DNA of 64,000 bases from Franconibacter pulveris DSM 19144 (GTDB lineage: Bacteria; Pseudomonadota; Gammaproteobacteria; Enterobacterales; Enterobacteriaceae). The notes under the pieces were generated by a model, which ran no database searches, was not told where the DNA came from, and saw only the letters and a program-made list of their open reading frames with translations. Where the stretch lies: NCBI GenBank assembly GCA_000621185.1, contig KK211224.1:358679-422678 (forward strand). The letters are read 5' to 3'. Positions 32,491-41,266 of the stretch are shown here, piece after piece. A program made the translations under genes and the position numbers. Within the stretch, counting starts at the first letter, position 1. Every line of letters begins with the position of its first letter.

Positions 32491-34224
32491 GTGAAACAAC
32501 AAACGCAACTTCGTCGTCGGGCCGTGGATGAATCCGCGCAGTTGCCCGATGATTTACCGCCATTGCTGAAGCGGCTTTATGCCAGCCGCGGAGTGAAGAA
32601 CGCCGAAGAGCTGGAGCGCAGCGTTAAAGGCATGCTGCCCTGGCAGAAGCTTGGCGGCATTCAGCAGGCGGTGGAAATGCTGCATAACGCGTTTCGCGAA
32701 GGATTGCGAATTATGATCGTGGGCGATTTCGATGCCGACGGCGCCACCAGCACGGCGTTAAGCGTGCTGGCGCTGCGCGCGCTCGGCGGCGGGAATGTCG
32801 CCTATCTGGTGCCCAATCGTTTTGACGATGGTTATGGGCTGAGCCCTGAAGTGGTCGATCAGGCGCACGCTCGCGGCGCGCAGATGATCATGACCGTAGA
32901 CAACGGGATCTCCTCTCACGCAGGCGTGATCCGCGCCCATGAGTTAGGGATCCCGGTGCTGGTGACCGATCACCACCTGCCAGGCGAAACGCTGCCAGAG
33001 GCGGATGCGCTGGTTAACCCGAACCTGGCGTACTGCGAGTTTCCGTCTAAATCGCTGGCAGGGGTCGGGGTGGCCTTCTACCTGATGCTGGCGCTGCGCG
33101 CTCACCTGCGTGAGGCGGGCTGGTTTGAGGAAAAAGGCATACCCATGCCTAACCTGGCGGAATACCTTGATTTGGTCGCGCTTGGCACCGTGGCTGACGT
33201 GGTGCCGTTGGACGCTAACAACCGTATTCTGACCTGGCAAGGCTTAAGCCGCATTCGCGCCGGCAAATGCCGCCCGGGTATTCGCGCGCTGTTGGAAATC
33301 GCCAATCGCGATATGCAAAGGCTCGCGGCAAGCGACCTTGGCTTCGCGCTCGGCCCGCGGCTTAACGCGGCGGGCAGGCTGGACGATATGTCTGTCGGCG
33401 TGGCGCTGCTGCTGTGCGACAACATCGGCGAGGCGCGCATGCTCGCTAACGAGCTGGACGCGCTGAACCAGACGCGTAAAGAGATCGAACAGGGCATGCA
33501 GGCTGAAGCGCTGACGCTTTGCCAGCAGCTTGAGCGCAGCGCGGAAACGCTGCCTGCGGGCATCGCTATCTACCATCCTGAATGGCATCAGGGCGTGGTG
33601 GGCATCCTGGCGTCACGGATTAAAGAGCGATTCCACCGTCCGGTTATCGCCTTCGCGCCGGCAGGCGACGGGCTGCTGAAAGGTTCGGGCCGCTCCGTTC
33701 AGGGGCTGCATATGCGCGATGCGCTGGAGCGCCTCGACACGCTCTATCCCGGCTTGATGCTGAAATTTGGCGGTCACGCCATGGCGGCGGGACTGTCGCT
33801 TGAAGCGGAACGCTTTGATGAGTTCCAGCAGCGTTTTTCCAGCCTGGTGAATGACTGGCTCGACCCGGCTATGTTGCAGGGGGAAATCTGGTCCGACGGG
33901 GCGCTTGCGCCGCAGGAGATGACGCTGGAAGTGGCGGAGATGCTGCGCGAAGCGGGCCCCTGGGGGCAGATGTTCCCCGAACCGCTCTTTGACGGCCGTT
34001 TTCGCATTCTCCAGCAGCGTCTGGTGGGCGAGCGTCATCTCAAACTCATGCTGGAGCCAGTCGGCGGCGGCCCGTTGCTTGATGGCATAGCCTTCAACAT
34101 TGATACCACCCGCTGGCCCGATCAGGGCGTACGCGAGGTGGAGCTGGCGTACAAACTGGATGTGAACGAGTTTCGCGGCAACCGTAACGTGCAGTTAATC
34201 ATCGACTATCTCTGGCCAGTTTAA
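32491..34224 (+). CDS. recJ: Single-strand-specific 5'-3' exonuclease RecJ
   Basis: DHH-family exonuclease used in mismatch repair, RecF recombination and base excision repair. The 577 residues equal E. coli RecJ and also use a GTG start. Motifs are DFDADGATS (metal-binding), TVDNGISSH, the DHH signature in VTDHHLPG, LGTVADVVPL, the DHHA1-type KGSGRS loop and FGGHAMAAG near the C-terminal part. It starts three bases after dsbC; low expression from the GTG start is typical for this gene. Confidence 0.97.
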   Translation: MKQQTQLRRRAVDESAQLPDDLPPLLKRLYASRGVKNAEELERSVKGMLPWQKLGGIQQAVEMLHNAFREGLRIMIVGDFDADGATSTALSVLALRALGGGNVAYLVPNRFDDGYGLSPEVVDQAHARGAQMIMTVDNGISSHAGVIRAHELGIPVLVTDHHLPGETLPEADALVNPNLAYCEFPSKSLAGVGVAFYLMLALRAHLREAGWFEEKGIPMPNLAEYLDLVALGTVADVVPLDANNRILTWQGLSRIRAGKCRPGIRALLEIANRDMQRLAASDLGFALGPRLNAAGRLDDMSVGVALLLCDNIGEARMLANELDALNQTRKEIEQGMQAEALTLCQQLERSAETLPAGIAIYHPEWHQGVVGILASRIKERFHRPVIAFAPAGDGLLKGSGRSVQGLHMRDALERLDTLYPGLMLKFGGHAMAAGLSLEAERFDEFQQRFSSLVNDWLDPAMLQGEIWSDGALAPQEMTLEVAEMLREAGPWGQMFPEPLFDGRFRILQQRLVGERHLKLMLEPVGGGPLLDGIAFNIDTTRWPDQGVREVELAYKLDVNEFRGNRNVQLIIDYLWPV

Positions 34225-34321
34225 CGCCAGGATTCGCTATAAAAGGCGGCGTAAATCCGGTAGACTTTCCGTTTTACGACCGCATTTTGACATTCGTCCT
34301 CACTAAAAGATCTTACAGACC

Positions 34322-35420
34322 ATGTTTGAAATTAACCCGGTAAAAAACCGCATTCAGGACCTCACAGAGCGCAGCGACGTTCTTAGGGGGTATCTTTGAC
34401 TACGATGCCAAGAAAGAACGACTGGAAGAAGTAAACGCCGAGCTGGAACAGCCGGACGTCTGGAACGAACCGGAACGCGCTCAGGCGCTCGGTAAAGAGC
34501 GTTCCTCTCTGGAAGCTATCGTAGACACGTTAGATCAGATGACTCAGGGGCTGGACGATGTTTCCGGCCTGCTGGAGCTGGCTGTGGAAGCCGACGACGA
34601 GGAGACCTTCAACGAGGCTGTCGTCGAGCTGGATCAGCTGGAAGCGAAACTCGCGCAGCTTGAATTCCGCCGCATGTTCTCCGGCGAGTATGACAGCGCC
34701 GACTGCTACCTGGATATTCAGGCGGGCTCTGGCGGCACCGAAGCGCAGGACTGGGCCAGCATGCTGCTGCGCATGTATCTGCGCTGGGCGGAAGCGCGCG
34801 GCTTCAAGACGGAAGTTATCGAAGAGTCTGAAGGCGAAGTGGCGGGCCTGAAATCGGCCACCATTAAAATTTCCGGCGATTACGCTTACGGCTGGCTGCG
34901 TACCGAAACCGGCGTTCATCGCCTGGTGCGTAAGAGCCCGTTCGATTCCGGCGGTCGCCGTCACACCTCGTTCAGCTCCGCGTTCGTTTATCCGGAAGTG
35001 GATGACGATATCGATATCGAAATTAACCCGGCGGATCTGCGCATCGACGTTTATCGCGCTTCGGGCGCGGGCGGTCAGCACGTAAACCGTACTGAGTCGG
35101 CGGTGCGTATTACCCACATCCCGACCGGCATCGTAACGCAGTGCCAGAACGACCGTTCGCAGCACAAGAACAAAGACCAGGCCATGAAGCAGATGAAGGC
35201 GAAGCTGTACGAGCTGGAAATGCAGAAAAAGAATGCTGAAAAGCAGGCCATGGAAGATACCAAATCCGATATCGGCTGGGGCAGCCAGATCCGCTCTTAC
35301 GTGCTGGACGATTCCCGCATCAAAGATCTGCGCACCGGGGTAGAAACCCGTAATACCCAGGCGGTGCTGGATGGCGATCTGGACAAATTCATCGAAGCAA
35401 GTTTGAAAGCAGGGTTATGA
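34322..35420 (+). CDS. prfB: Peptide chain release factor 2, with programmed +1 frameshift
   Basis: Recognises UGA and UAA stop codons and releases the peptide. The coding sequence is 34322-34396 joined to 34398-35420, giving 365 residues. After 25 codons the frame meets an in-frame TGA at 34397; the classic signal is intact, with an internal Shine-Dalgarno AGGGGG at 34385-34390 three bases before CTT-TGA-C. This autoregulates RF2: low RF2 favours the shift. The anticodon-like tripeptide SPF ([10 protein letters not shown]) and the catalytic GGQ (SGAGGQHVN) are present. The residue corresponding to E. coli 246 is Ala (YRASGAGG), not the Thr of K-12. lysS follows nine bases later. Confidence 0.97.
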
Positions 35421-35429
35421 GGAACCAAC

Positions 35430-36947
35430 ATGTCTGAACAACAACCACAGGGCGCAGAAGCGGCAGTCGATCTTAATAATGAGCTGAAAACGCGCCGTGA
35501 GAAGCTAGCCCAACTGCGCGAGCAGGGCGTCGCTTTTCCGAACGACTTCCGCCGCGACCAGACCTCAGACCTTCTGCATGCTGAGTTCGATGAGAAAGAG
35601 AATGAAGAGCTGGAAGCGCTGAACGTGGAAGTGAGCGTGGCGGGTCGTATGATGACGCGCCGCATCATGGGTAAAGCGTCCTTCGTAACCCTGCAGGACG
35701 TGGGCGGGCGTATTCAGCTTTATGTCGCTCGCGACGATCTGCCGGAAGGCGTGTACAACGAGCAGTTTAAAAAGTGGGACCTCGGCGATATCCTGGGCGC
35801 GCGCGGCAAGCTGTTCAAAACCAAAACCGGCGAGCTTTCCATCCACTGCACCGAGCTGCGTCTGCTGACCAAAGCGCTGCGTCCGCTACCGGATAAATTC
35901 CACGGCCTGCAGGATCAGGAAGCGCGTTATCGTCAGCGCTATCTCGACCTGATTGCCAACGACGAATCCCGCAAGACCTTTAAAGTCCGCTCGCAGATCC
36001 TGGCTGGCATCCGCCAGTTCATGGTAGGCCGCGGCTTTATGGAAGTCGAAACGCCGATGATGCAGGTGATCCCGGGCGGCGCCTCTGCGCGTCCGTTTAT
36101 CACGCATCATAACGCGCTGGATCTCGACATGTATCTGCGCATCGCGCCGGAGCTTTACCTGAAGCGTCTGGTGGTGGGCGGCTTTGAACGCGTGTTCGAA
36201 ATCAACCGTAACTTCCGTAACGAAGGCATCTCCGTTCGCCATAACCCTGAGTTCACCATGATGGAACTCTACATGGCTTATGCGGACTACAAAGATCTGA
36301 TTGAGCTGACCGAGTCTCTGTTCCGACAACTGGCGCAGGATGTGCTGGGCACCACTCAGGTTCCATATGGCGAAGAGGTGTTCGACTTCGGCAAGCCGTT
36401 CGAGAAGCTGACCATGCGCGAAGCCATCAAAAAATACCGTCCGGAAACTGAAATGGCGGATCTGGATGATTTCGAAAAGGCGAAAGGCATTGCGCACTCT
36501 ATCGGTATTAAGGTAGAGAAGAGCTGGGGTCTTGGCCGCGTCGTCACTGAGATCTTCGAAGAAGTTGCCGAAGCGCACCTGATTCAGCCGACTTTCATCA
36601 CCGAATACCCGGCGGAAGTCTCTCCGCTGGCGCGTCGTAATGATGAAAACCCGGAAATCACCGACCGCTTCGAGTTCTTTATCGGCGGTCGTGAAATCGG
36701 CAACGGCTTTAGCGAGCTGAACGATGCGGAAGATCAGGCGCAACGCTTCCAGGACCAGGTTGCCGCGAAAGACGCCGGCGACGACGAAGCGATGTTCTAT
36801 GACGAAGATTACGTGACTGCGCTGGAACACGGCCTGCCGCCTACCGCCGGTCTCGGCATCGGTATTGACCGTATGGTGATGCTGTTTACCAACAGCCACA
36901 CCATCCGCGACGTGATCCTCTTCCCGGCGATGCGTCCGGTGAAATAA
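35430..36947 (+). CDS. lysS: Lysyl-tRNA synthetase
   Basis: Class II aminoacyl-tRNA synthetase charging tRNA-Lys; cytoplasmic homodimer. The 505 residues equal E. coli LysS. The N-terminal OB-fold anticodon-binding domain ([16 protein letters not shown]) is followed by motif 2 ([21 protein letters not shown]) and motif 3 ([12 protein letters not shown]). It is in the prfB-lysS operon with a nine-base gap, as in E. coli, and followed by a terminator. Confidence 0.98.
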   Translation: MSEQQPQGAEAAVDLNNELKTRREKLAQLREQGVAFPNDFRRDQTSDLLHAEFDEKENEELEALNVEVSVAGRMMTRRIMGKASFVTLQDVGGRIQLYVARDDLPEGVYNEQFKKWDLGDILGARGKLFKTKTGELSIHCTELRLLTKALRPLPDKFHGLQDQEARYRQRYLDLIANDESRKTFKVRSQILAGIRQFMVGRGFMEVETPMMQVIPGGASARPFITHHNALDLDMYLRIAPELYLKRLVVGGFERVFEINRNFRNEGISVRHNPEFTMMELYMAYADYKDLIELTESLFRQLAQDVLGTTQVPYGEEVFDFGKPFEKLTMREAIKKYRPETEMADLDDFEKAKGIAHSIGIKVEKSWGLGRVVTEIFEEVAEAHLIQPTFITEYPAEVSPLARRNDENPEITDRFEFFIGGREIGNGFSELNDAEDQAQRFQDQVAAKDAGDDEAMFYDEDYVTALEHGLPPTAGLGIGIDRMVMLFTNSHTIRDVILFPAMRPVK

Positions 36948-36964
36948 TCCGTCACGCTTGCCAT

Positions 36965-37006
36965 AAAGCCGCGTGTTCCGCAGGGAGCGCGCGGCTTTTT
37001 CTTTTT
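36965..37006 (+). terminator. Intrinsic terminator of prfB-lysS
   Basis: Stem of nine to eleven bases (36965-36975 with 36988-36998), larger loop, then TTTTTCTTTTT, 17 bases after the lysS stop. Confidence 0.85.
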
Positions 37007-37091
37007 ATAGGGCCGTGCGGGTTTGGCGAACGAAACGGAACTGCTAAGATAAGCGCCGTCAATTGATTATCGTCTGTAACGAGGAGCTGTT

Positions 37092-37847
37092 TTGAGCACG
37101 GATTGGTCGTCCGCACTACTGAATAAGAAAGCCTTGTGTCTGCTTTTTTGCCTGTTTCTTGCCGCTTGCTCCAGCAACAAAGCGGGGGTCTCGAACGCGA
37201 CGAAAGGCAGCTACAGCGGTTCGACTTATACGGTTAAGCGCGGCGACACGCTTTATCGCATCTCAAGAATGACAGGCAGCAGCGTCGGCGAACTGGCGCG
37301 TCTCAATGGGCTTTCTCCTCCTTACACAATAGAGGTCGGACAGCGGCTGCGCGTGAAATCTTCCGCAAGTGCTGGCGCATCGCGAACCGCTTCTCGCTCA
37401 ACAACCGCTTCACGCAGGCCTGCCGCATTGCCGAAAGTGGATGCGCCGCCGCCAGGGCAGCGCTGCTGGCGCTGGCCGACCAGTGGGAAAGTGGTGCTGG
37501 GCTATTCCACCGCAGACGGCGGCAACAAAGGGATAGATATCGCAGGCCAGCGCGGCCAGCCGATTTATGCTTCGGCGGCGGGCAGGGTGGTTTACGTGGG
37601 TAATCAACTGCGCGGCTACGGCAATCTCATCATGATTAAACACACCGAAGATTACATCACCGCCTACGCGCACAACGACACGACGCTGGTAAACAACGGC
37701 CAGCAGGTGAAAGCGGGGCAGAAGATAGCCACCATGGGCAGCACCGGCACCGATTCGGTGAAGCTGCATTTCCAGATACGCTATCGCGCCACCGCGCTGG
37801 ATCCGCAGCGTTATCTACCGCCGCAGGGGCGTTCGCCCTCCTGTTAA
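37092..37847 (+). CDS. actS: Lipoprotein amidase activator ActS (YgeR), LysM-LytM
   Basis: Outer-membrane-associated lipoprotein that activates peptidoglycan amidases (AmiC in E. coli). The start is TTG at 37092 after GAGGAG. The N-terminus has a lipobox LAAC at about residues 24-27, followed by a LysM domain (TYTVKRGDTLYRISRMTGSS), a Ser/Thr/Arg linker and a LytM/M23 domain. The LytM active site is degenerate: NKGIDI stands where active enzymes have HxGxD, and VKLHF where they have HLHF. It should therefore regulate rather than cut. It is 251 residues, the E. coli length, just upstream of glyU. Confidence 0.92.
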   Translation: MSTDWSSALLNKKALCLLFCLFLAACSSNKAGVSNATKGSYSGSTYTVKRGDTLYRISRMTGSSVGELARLNGLSPPYTIEVGQRLRVKSSASAGASRTASRSTTASRRPAALPKVDAPPPGQRCWRWPTSGKVVLGYSTADGGNKGIDIAGQRGQPIYASAAGRVVYVGNQLRGYGNLIMIKHTEDYITAYAHNDTTLVNNGQQVKAGQKIATMGSTGTDSVKLHFQIRYRATALDPQRYLPPQGRSPSC

Positions 37848-37900
37848 GTTAGCGTGTCCGGCAACTGCTTATTATTCCGCCAGTTAGTAAAGGGCGGGGG

Positions 37901-37928
37901 TTGCCATCAGGAGGTGAAGGGCTATAAT
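37901..37928 (+). promoter_or_regulatory. Sigma70 promoter of glyU
   Basis: -35 TTGCCA at 37901-37906, 16-base spacer, perfect -10 TATAAT at 37923-37928, 17 bases upstream of the mature tRNA 5' end. Confidence 0.75.
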
Positions 37929-37945
37929 GCCATACGCACCTCAAC

Positions 37946-38019
37946 GCGGGCGTAGTTCAATGGTAGAACGAGAGCTTCCCAAGCTCTATACGAGGGTTCG
38001 ATTCCCTTCGCCCGCTCCA
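37946..38019 (+). tRNA. glyU: tRNA-Gly (anticodon CCC)
   Basis: Seventy-four bases forming a full cloverleaf: acceptor GCGGGCG/CGCCCGC, the anticodon loop with CCC in GCTTCCCAAGC, the T-arm GAGGGTTCGATTCCCTT, and an encoded CCA end. It is identical in form to E. coli glyU, at the same relative place behind ygeR. tRNA-Gly genes are frequent integration targets, and an AT-rich accessory stretch starts right behind it. Confidence 0.97.
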
Positions 38020-38747
38020 TGACAACCTTCCCCAGTTCTCTCAACCCTTACAAAACCGAGTCACTACAAGCATTTCAGGCTGATTTGATCCTTTTAAAAT
38101 CTCTATGCACCCTCCAGATGCGAACCCGGCGATACCATGTCGTTTATCTCCATGCATACGGAAAGTGCGCATATTGCGGGAAGTAGTTTCTTTTCTGCTC
38201 ATCAAGCCATAGATAACTGGTATTCCCATCCCGGTAACTCCTTGCGGGTTTGTAATATTTCATTAACCCTACAGCACAATACATTGTGTAAATGTAATGT
38301 TTAATTGGTATGGATTAACCATTATTGTCGTGACTGATAGTCTGGTGTGATTCATTCATGAAAAGAGCGAAAAGCTGACGTGTGAGGAGGTAATCTCTGG
38401 AAGCCATAGCCAATGTGACGGCCCGCCTGATCAGATTATCCCCGCGAAATTAAATTTTCAGTGAAGCGCATTTTAGCCCGATCTCCATTCTATGGCCGTC
38501 ACGAGACGTCGCAGGGGAAAACAGGTTTATGGTGGTCATGATACTGGCAGAGAGTAGACAGGCTCTGTCAGCGGTTCGGCCGTGCTTTCTTTAGAAACAT
38601 GCTTAGCCTAATAAATCCTAGCGCCTTACATGCCGCTGATGATGTCGCCTGACGGTTCCGCGCGTTGTCTTACCACCACCGGGCTTTATGGCTTCTCTTG
38701 TGTAAAAGCATAGAGTTAGATCGCAGACTGCGCTTTTAGTAGCCGTT
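38020..38747. other. Decayed AT-rich segment behind glyU, no clear gene
   Basis: This 728-base stretch has no convincing intact gene. A 62-codon minus-strand frame (38041-38229, MGIPVIYGLMSRKETTSRN...) is unrecognised. A minus-strand frame starting at 38539 reads MTTINLFSPATSRDGHRM and stops after 29 codons; a neighbouring frame then reads MRFTENLISRG, so it may be a frameshifted fragment. CACAAT-AC-ATTGTG at 38275-38288 is operator-like. No second copy of the tRNA 3' end was found before 40200. It is probably the remains of an integrated element. Confidence 0.45.
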
Positions 38748-39244
38748 ATGGTCATATTTCACGCAGGGTTTGTAAGGGATTATGAAGTGGACACAGTAGA
38801 GGAACTAAACGGAACATACTTCTATGCGGGAAAAGCGAATCTTACTGCCACTGAACTCTTTTTTATGGTGTTTATTTTCAACACTGCTGATCAGTTCGGC
38901 ATTAAAGACATTACTGCAGTCTATGCATTGTATGCAGGTATGAACGATCAAAAGACGCGAACTAAACCAGGAACAGCAATTCAAGGGACTTCACGCCTTT
39001 CTAAAGGGATTAGAAAAACATTGGGAAAAGGTTCTTTCCGTTCGGTATTAAACTTCCTACATGGATCGGTGGTTATACTCCGTGGACGGTAAAACTTAGA
39101 ATGGTTAGAAGTATCGGAACGTGGGTAGGCCGAACTATTCCGTTAGCTGGCGAGATTGTTCTTTTGGTTGATGTTTCACAGATTACCTACAATTCGATCC
39201 GAGAATATAACACCATAGCGAGAGGCAACGATAAGTTATGGTAG
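38748..39244 (+). pseudogene. Frameshifted small membrane protein of T6SS effector type
   Basis: A 114-codon frame from 38748 carries GTYFYAGKANLTATELFF, then ADQFGIKDITAVYAL and a KTRTKPGTAIQGTS stretch. A single-base loss in the A run at 39026-39029 breaks it. Reading on in the -1 frame gives FFPFGIKLPTWIGG, then RSIGTWVGRTIPLAGEIVLLVD and ending ARGNDKLW at 39244, for about 165 residues in all. The GxxxGRxIPxxGxxxLxxDV helix pattern resembles small membrane proteins often encoded beside Hcp and annotated as phage membrane proteins or T6SS toxins; that identity is from memory of the family, not a search. Its end overlaps the DUF1493 start by seven bases. Confidence 0.6.
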
Positions 39245-39567
39245 ATCCTATTGAGCAACGCGTCATCGAAATGATCACTATTCGTAGTGGTTGTTACATG
39301 TTCAGGAAAAAGAAATACGATACGTACACGGCAGAATCAAACATTCATTTTGATGTGCAGCTTGATCAGGATGATGTTGAAGAATTAGTTGAAGAGTTTG
39401 AAAAGGAATTTGGCGTTGACATGTCTAACTTCCATCTTGAAGTCTACTATCCCGAAGTTAAGTTTTCATGGAATCCATTCAAGAAACCCGATCCTGTAGA
39501 TGTTCCTGATTTCACGATTGACATGTTTATTAAATCAGCTAAAGCCGGGAAATGGTTATACGATTAA
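39238..39567 (+). CDS. DUF1493 family protein (possible immunity partner)
   Basis: A 109-residue acidic cytoplasmic protein of the DUF1493 type, which resembles acyl-carrier proteins in size and helix pattern. Typical features are IHFDVQLDQDDVEELVEEFEKEFGVDM in the middle and FSWNPFKKPDPV then PDFTIDMFIKSAKAGKWLYD at the end. Its ATG overlaps the stop of the preceding membrane-protein gene, suggesting coupled translation of the two products. Position between a toxin-like gene and hcp suggests an immunity or adaptor role; this is inference and no function is proven for the family. Confidence 0.75.
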   Translation: MVDPIEQRVIEMITIRSGCYMFRKKKYDTYTAESNIHFDVQLDQDDVEELVEEFEKEFGVDMSNFHLEVYYPEVKFSWNPFKKPDPVDVPDFTIDMFIKSAKAGKWLYD

Positions 39568-39585
39568 TTGCAAGGAGCTTAATAA

Positions 39586-40071
39586 ATGGCTGTACCAGTA
39601 CACCTATTTTTGACCGATGACGGCGGCGCAATGATCCGTGGCTCTTCTGATGTACAAGACCGTGAAGGCAGTGTCGAGCTACGAGGATTACATCATAACC
39701 TAACTATCCCTACTGACCCAATGACAGGGAAAGTGACGGGTACGCGTCAGCATTCACCTTTCCAGTTTACCAAAGAGCTGGATAGCTCCTCCCCCTATCT
39801 CTTCAAGGCTGCCGCAACGGGTCAGACACTGAAAACTGCTGAGTTTCGTTTCTATCATATCAACGACGCTGGGCAGGAGGTGGAGTATTACCGGATCACG
39901 CTGGAAAACGTCAAAGTTATTTCTGTTAGCCCGGTAATGCACGATACGCGAGGTTGTCCGGGGACTGGTCACATGGAAGATGTGGCTCTGAATTATGAGA
40001 AGATCACTCATCTGTACAAAGATGGCAATTTATTAGCTCATGACGCCTGGAACGAACGCCCTACAGCATAA
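39586..40071 (+). CDS. hcp: Type VI secretion Hcp family protein
   Basis: Hcp hexamers form the inner tube of the type VI secretion system and carry small effectors. The 161-residue protein has the standard length and the conserved LTDDGGAMIRGSSDVQDREGS start, HNLTIPTDPMTGKVTGTRQH, FTKELDSSSPYLFKA, YKDGNLLAHDAWNERPTA end. No extended C-terminal toxin is fused. AAGGAG lies nine bases before the ATG. No other T6SS structural gene is in the window, so it is an orphan hcp that needs an apparatus encoded elsewhere. Confidence 0.93.
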   Translation: MAVPVHLFLTDDGGAMIRGSSDVQDREGSVELRGLHHNLTIPTDPMTGKVTGTRQHSPFQFTKELDSSSPYLFKAAATGQTLKTAEFRFYHINDAGQEVEYYRITLENVKVISVSPVMHDTRGCPGTGHMEDVALNYEKITHLYKDGNLLAHDAWNERPTA

Positions 40072-40090
40072 TTCCATTAGCTCCGCCCTT

Positions 40091-40130
40091 ATCTGACAGT
40101 TACGGTTGTTTATACAGGTATCTGTCAGAT
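40091..40130. repeat. Inverted repeat after hcp
   Basis: ATCTGACAG (40091-40099) and CTGTCAGAT (40122-40130) form a nine-base perfect stem around a 22-base loop, 20 bases after the hcp stop and before the convergent araC-type gene. Only a weak T-containing tail follows. It may be a terminator or mark the end of the island. Confidence 0.5.
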
Positions 40131-40199
40131 TATATCTGGCTTAAATTTTCCACAGCCCCCATGCGTTTTTTATCAAGTACGTGTTGATACGTCGTGTGC

Positions 40200-41156
40200 T
40201 TACGCGTTCTGCGTCACCGGCTCCCTGACCGCCCCGGGCGATTTCCCGACGATGCGTTTGAACGCCCGGCTGAAGGCCGCCAGCGAACTGTAGCCGAGTT
40301 CGAAAGCAACAGACTCCAGCGGCTGGCGCGCCTCGTTGATGTACTGCACCGCAAGACGCATACGCAGCTCGGCCAAATAGCGCGCCGGCGAACTGCCGGT
40401 GGCGGCGAGAAAGCGTTCGGCGAAAACTGAGCGGGAGATGCCCGCCTCGCGCGCCAGCTTCTCCACCGTCCAGTTTTCGCCAGGCTTACGGTGCATGGCG
40501 TAAATGGCGCGGCTCAGCTTCGGGTCGCGCAGGACCTCCACCCAGCCGGTGGCTTTGTCGCAGCCGCATTCCACCCAGGCGCGAACGATAAGCGCCGCCA
40601 CCACGTCGGCAAGCCGCGCCAGAATGGTGGCGTAACCTGCCTGGCGCGTCAATGACTCCCGCTCCATCGCCGCCAGCAGCGGCTGGATCTCCGGCCAGCT
40701 TTTCTGCAACCGGCTTATCAGCATCACTTCTGGCATGGCGGAGATTAACGGCTGCATGCCGCCGAGCTCGAATTCCATACATGCGCTGAATACTACAGCA
40801 GGCGGCTGAGGAGGATCGCTGTCGTCCGCTTTGCTGATTTCACAAACCGATTTACACAGCGGTTCAGTCGCAAGCTGCGCGACGTCGACTACCGCCGCGT
40901 CTGGCTCGGAAAGCAGCGTATGGGCGTCGCCGTTGGGCATCAACAGCGCATCGCCGCTCTCCAGTTCATAAATCTTGCCGCTGACGGTGCGCAGCAGCAG
41001 CGGCCCGCGGCTGACGAAGTGAAACTGCGCCCGCCCCGGCGCGTAGTTAAAGTGCACGCCAAACGGGCGGCAGGCTTCAATCCGCCGGTAGTTAACGCCG
41101 GAAAGACGCATGCCGCGCAGCAGTTCGCTGGTGAGATCGGGTGTAGAAGCCGTCAT
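40200..41156 (-). CDS. AraC-family transcriptional regulator
   Basis: A 318-residue regulator with an N-terminal cupin-like sensor domain (FHFVSRGPLLL, LESGDALLMPNGDAHTL, about residues 20-120) and a C-terminal double HTH AraC domain (WTVEKLAREAGISRSVFAERF and PLESVAFELGYSSLAAFSRAFKR). It is divergent from an MFS exporter gene with a 110-base shared control region, so it probably regulates that gene in response to an unknown ligand. Several regulators of this subclass control efflux of small molecules. GC use returns here to that of the backbone. Confidence 0.88.
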   Translation of the reverse strand: MTASTPDLTSELLRGMRLSGVNYRRIEACRPFGVHFNYAPGRAQFHFVSRGPLLLRTVSGKIYELESGDALLMPNGDAHTLLSEPDAAVVDVAQLATEPLCKSVCEISKADDSDPPQPPAVVFSACMEFELGGMQPLISAMPEVMLISRLQKSWPEIQPLLAAMERESLTRQAGYATILARLADVVAALIVRAWVECGCDKATGWVEVLRDPKLSRAIYAMHRKPGENWTVEKLAREAGISRSVFAERFLAATGSSPARYLAELRMRLAVQYINEARQPLESVAFELGYSSLAAFSRAFKRIVGKSPGAVREPVTQNA

Positions 41157-41266
41157 AACGTAACTCCGGACGAATTATCAATAGATGAGGATTATATGTC
41201 ATAGATCGTCCTGGCAGAACTGCCTATGCTTGCCGCCTGTGTAAATATATTGCTGGAGATAAGTTA

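Noticed and set aside
38020..40200. Search for a second copy of the glyU 3' end as an attachment site
   Set aside because: No direct repeat of the tRNA 3' end was seen by eye between 38020 and 40200, and there is no integrase gene, so an integrated-element boundary is not claimed.
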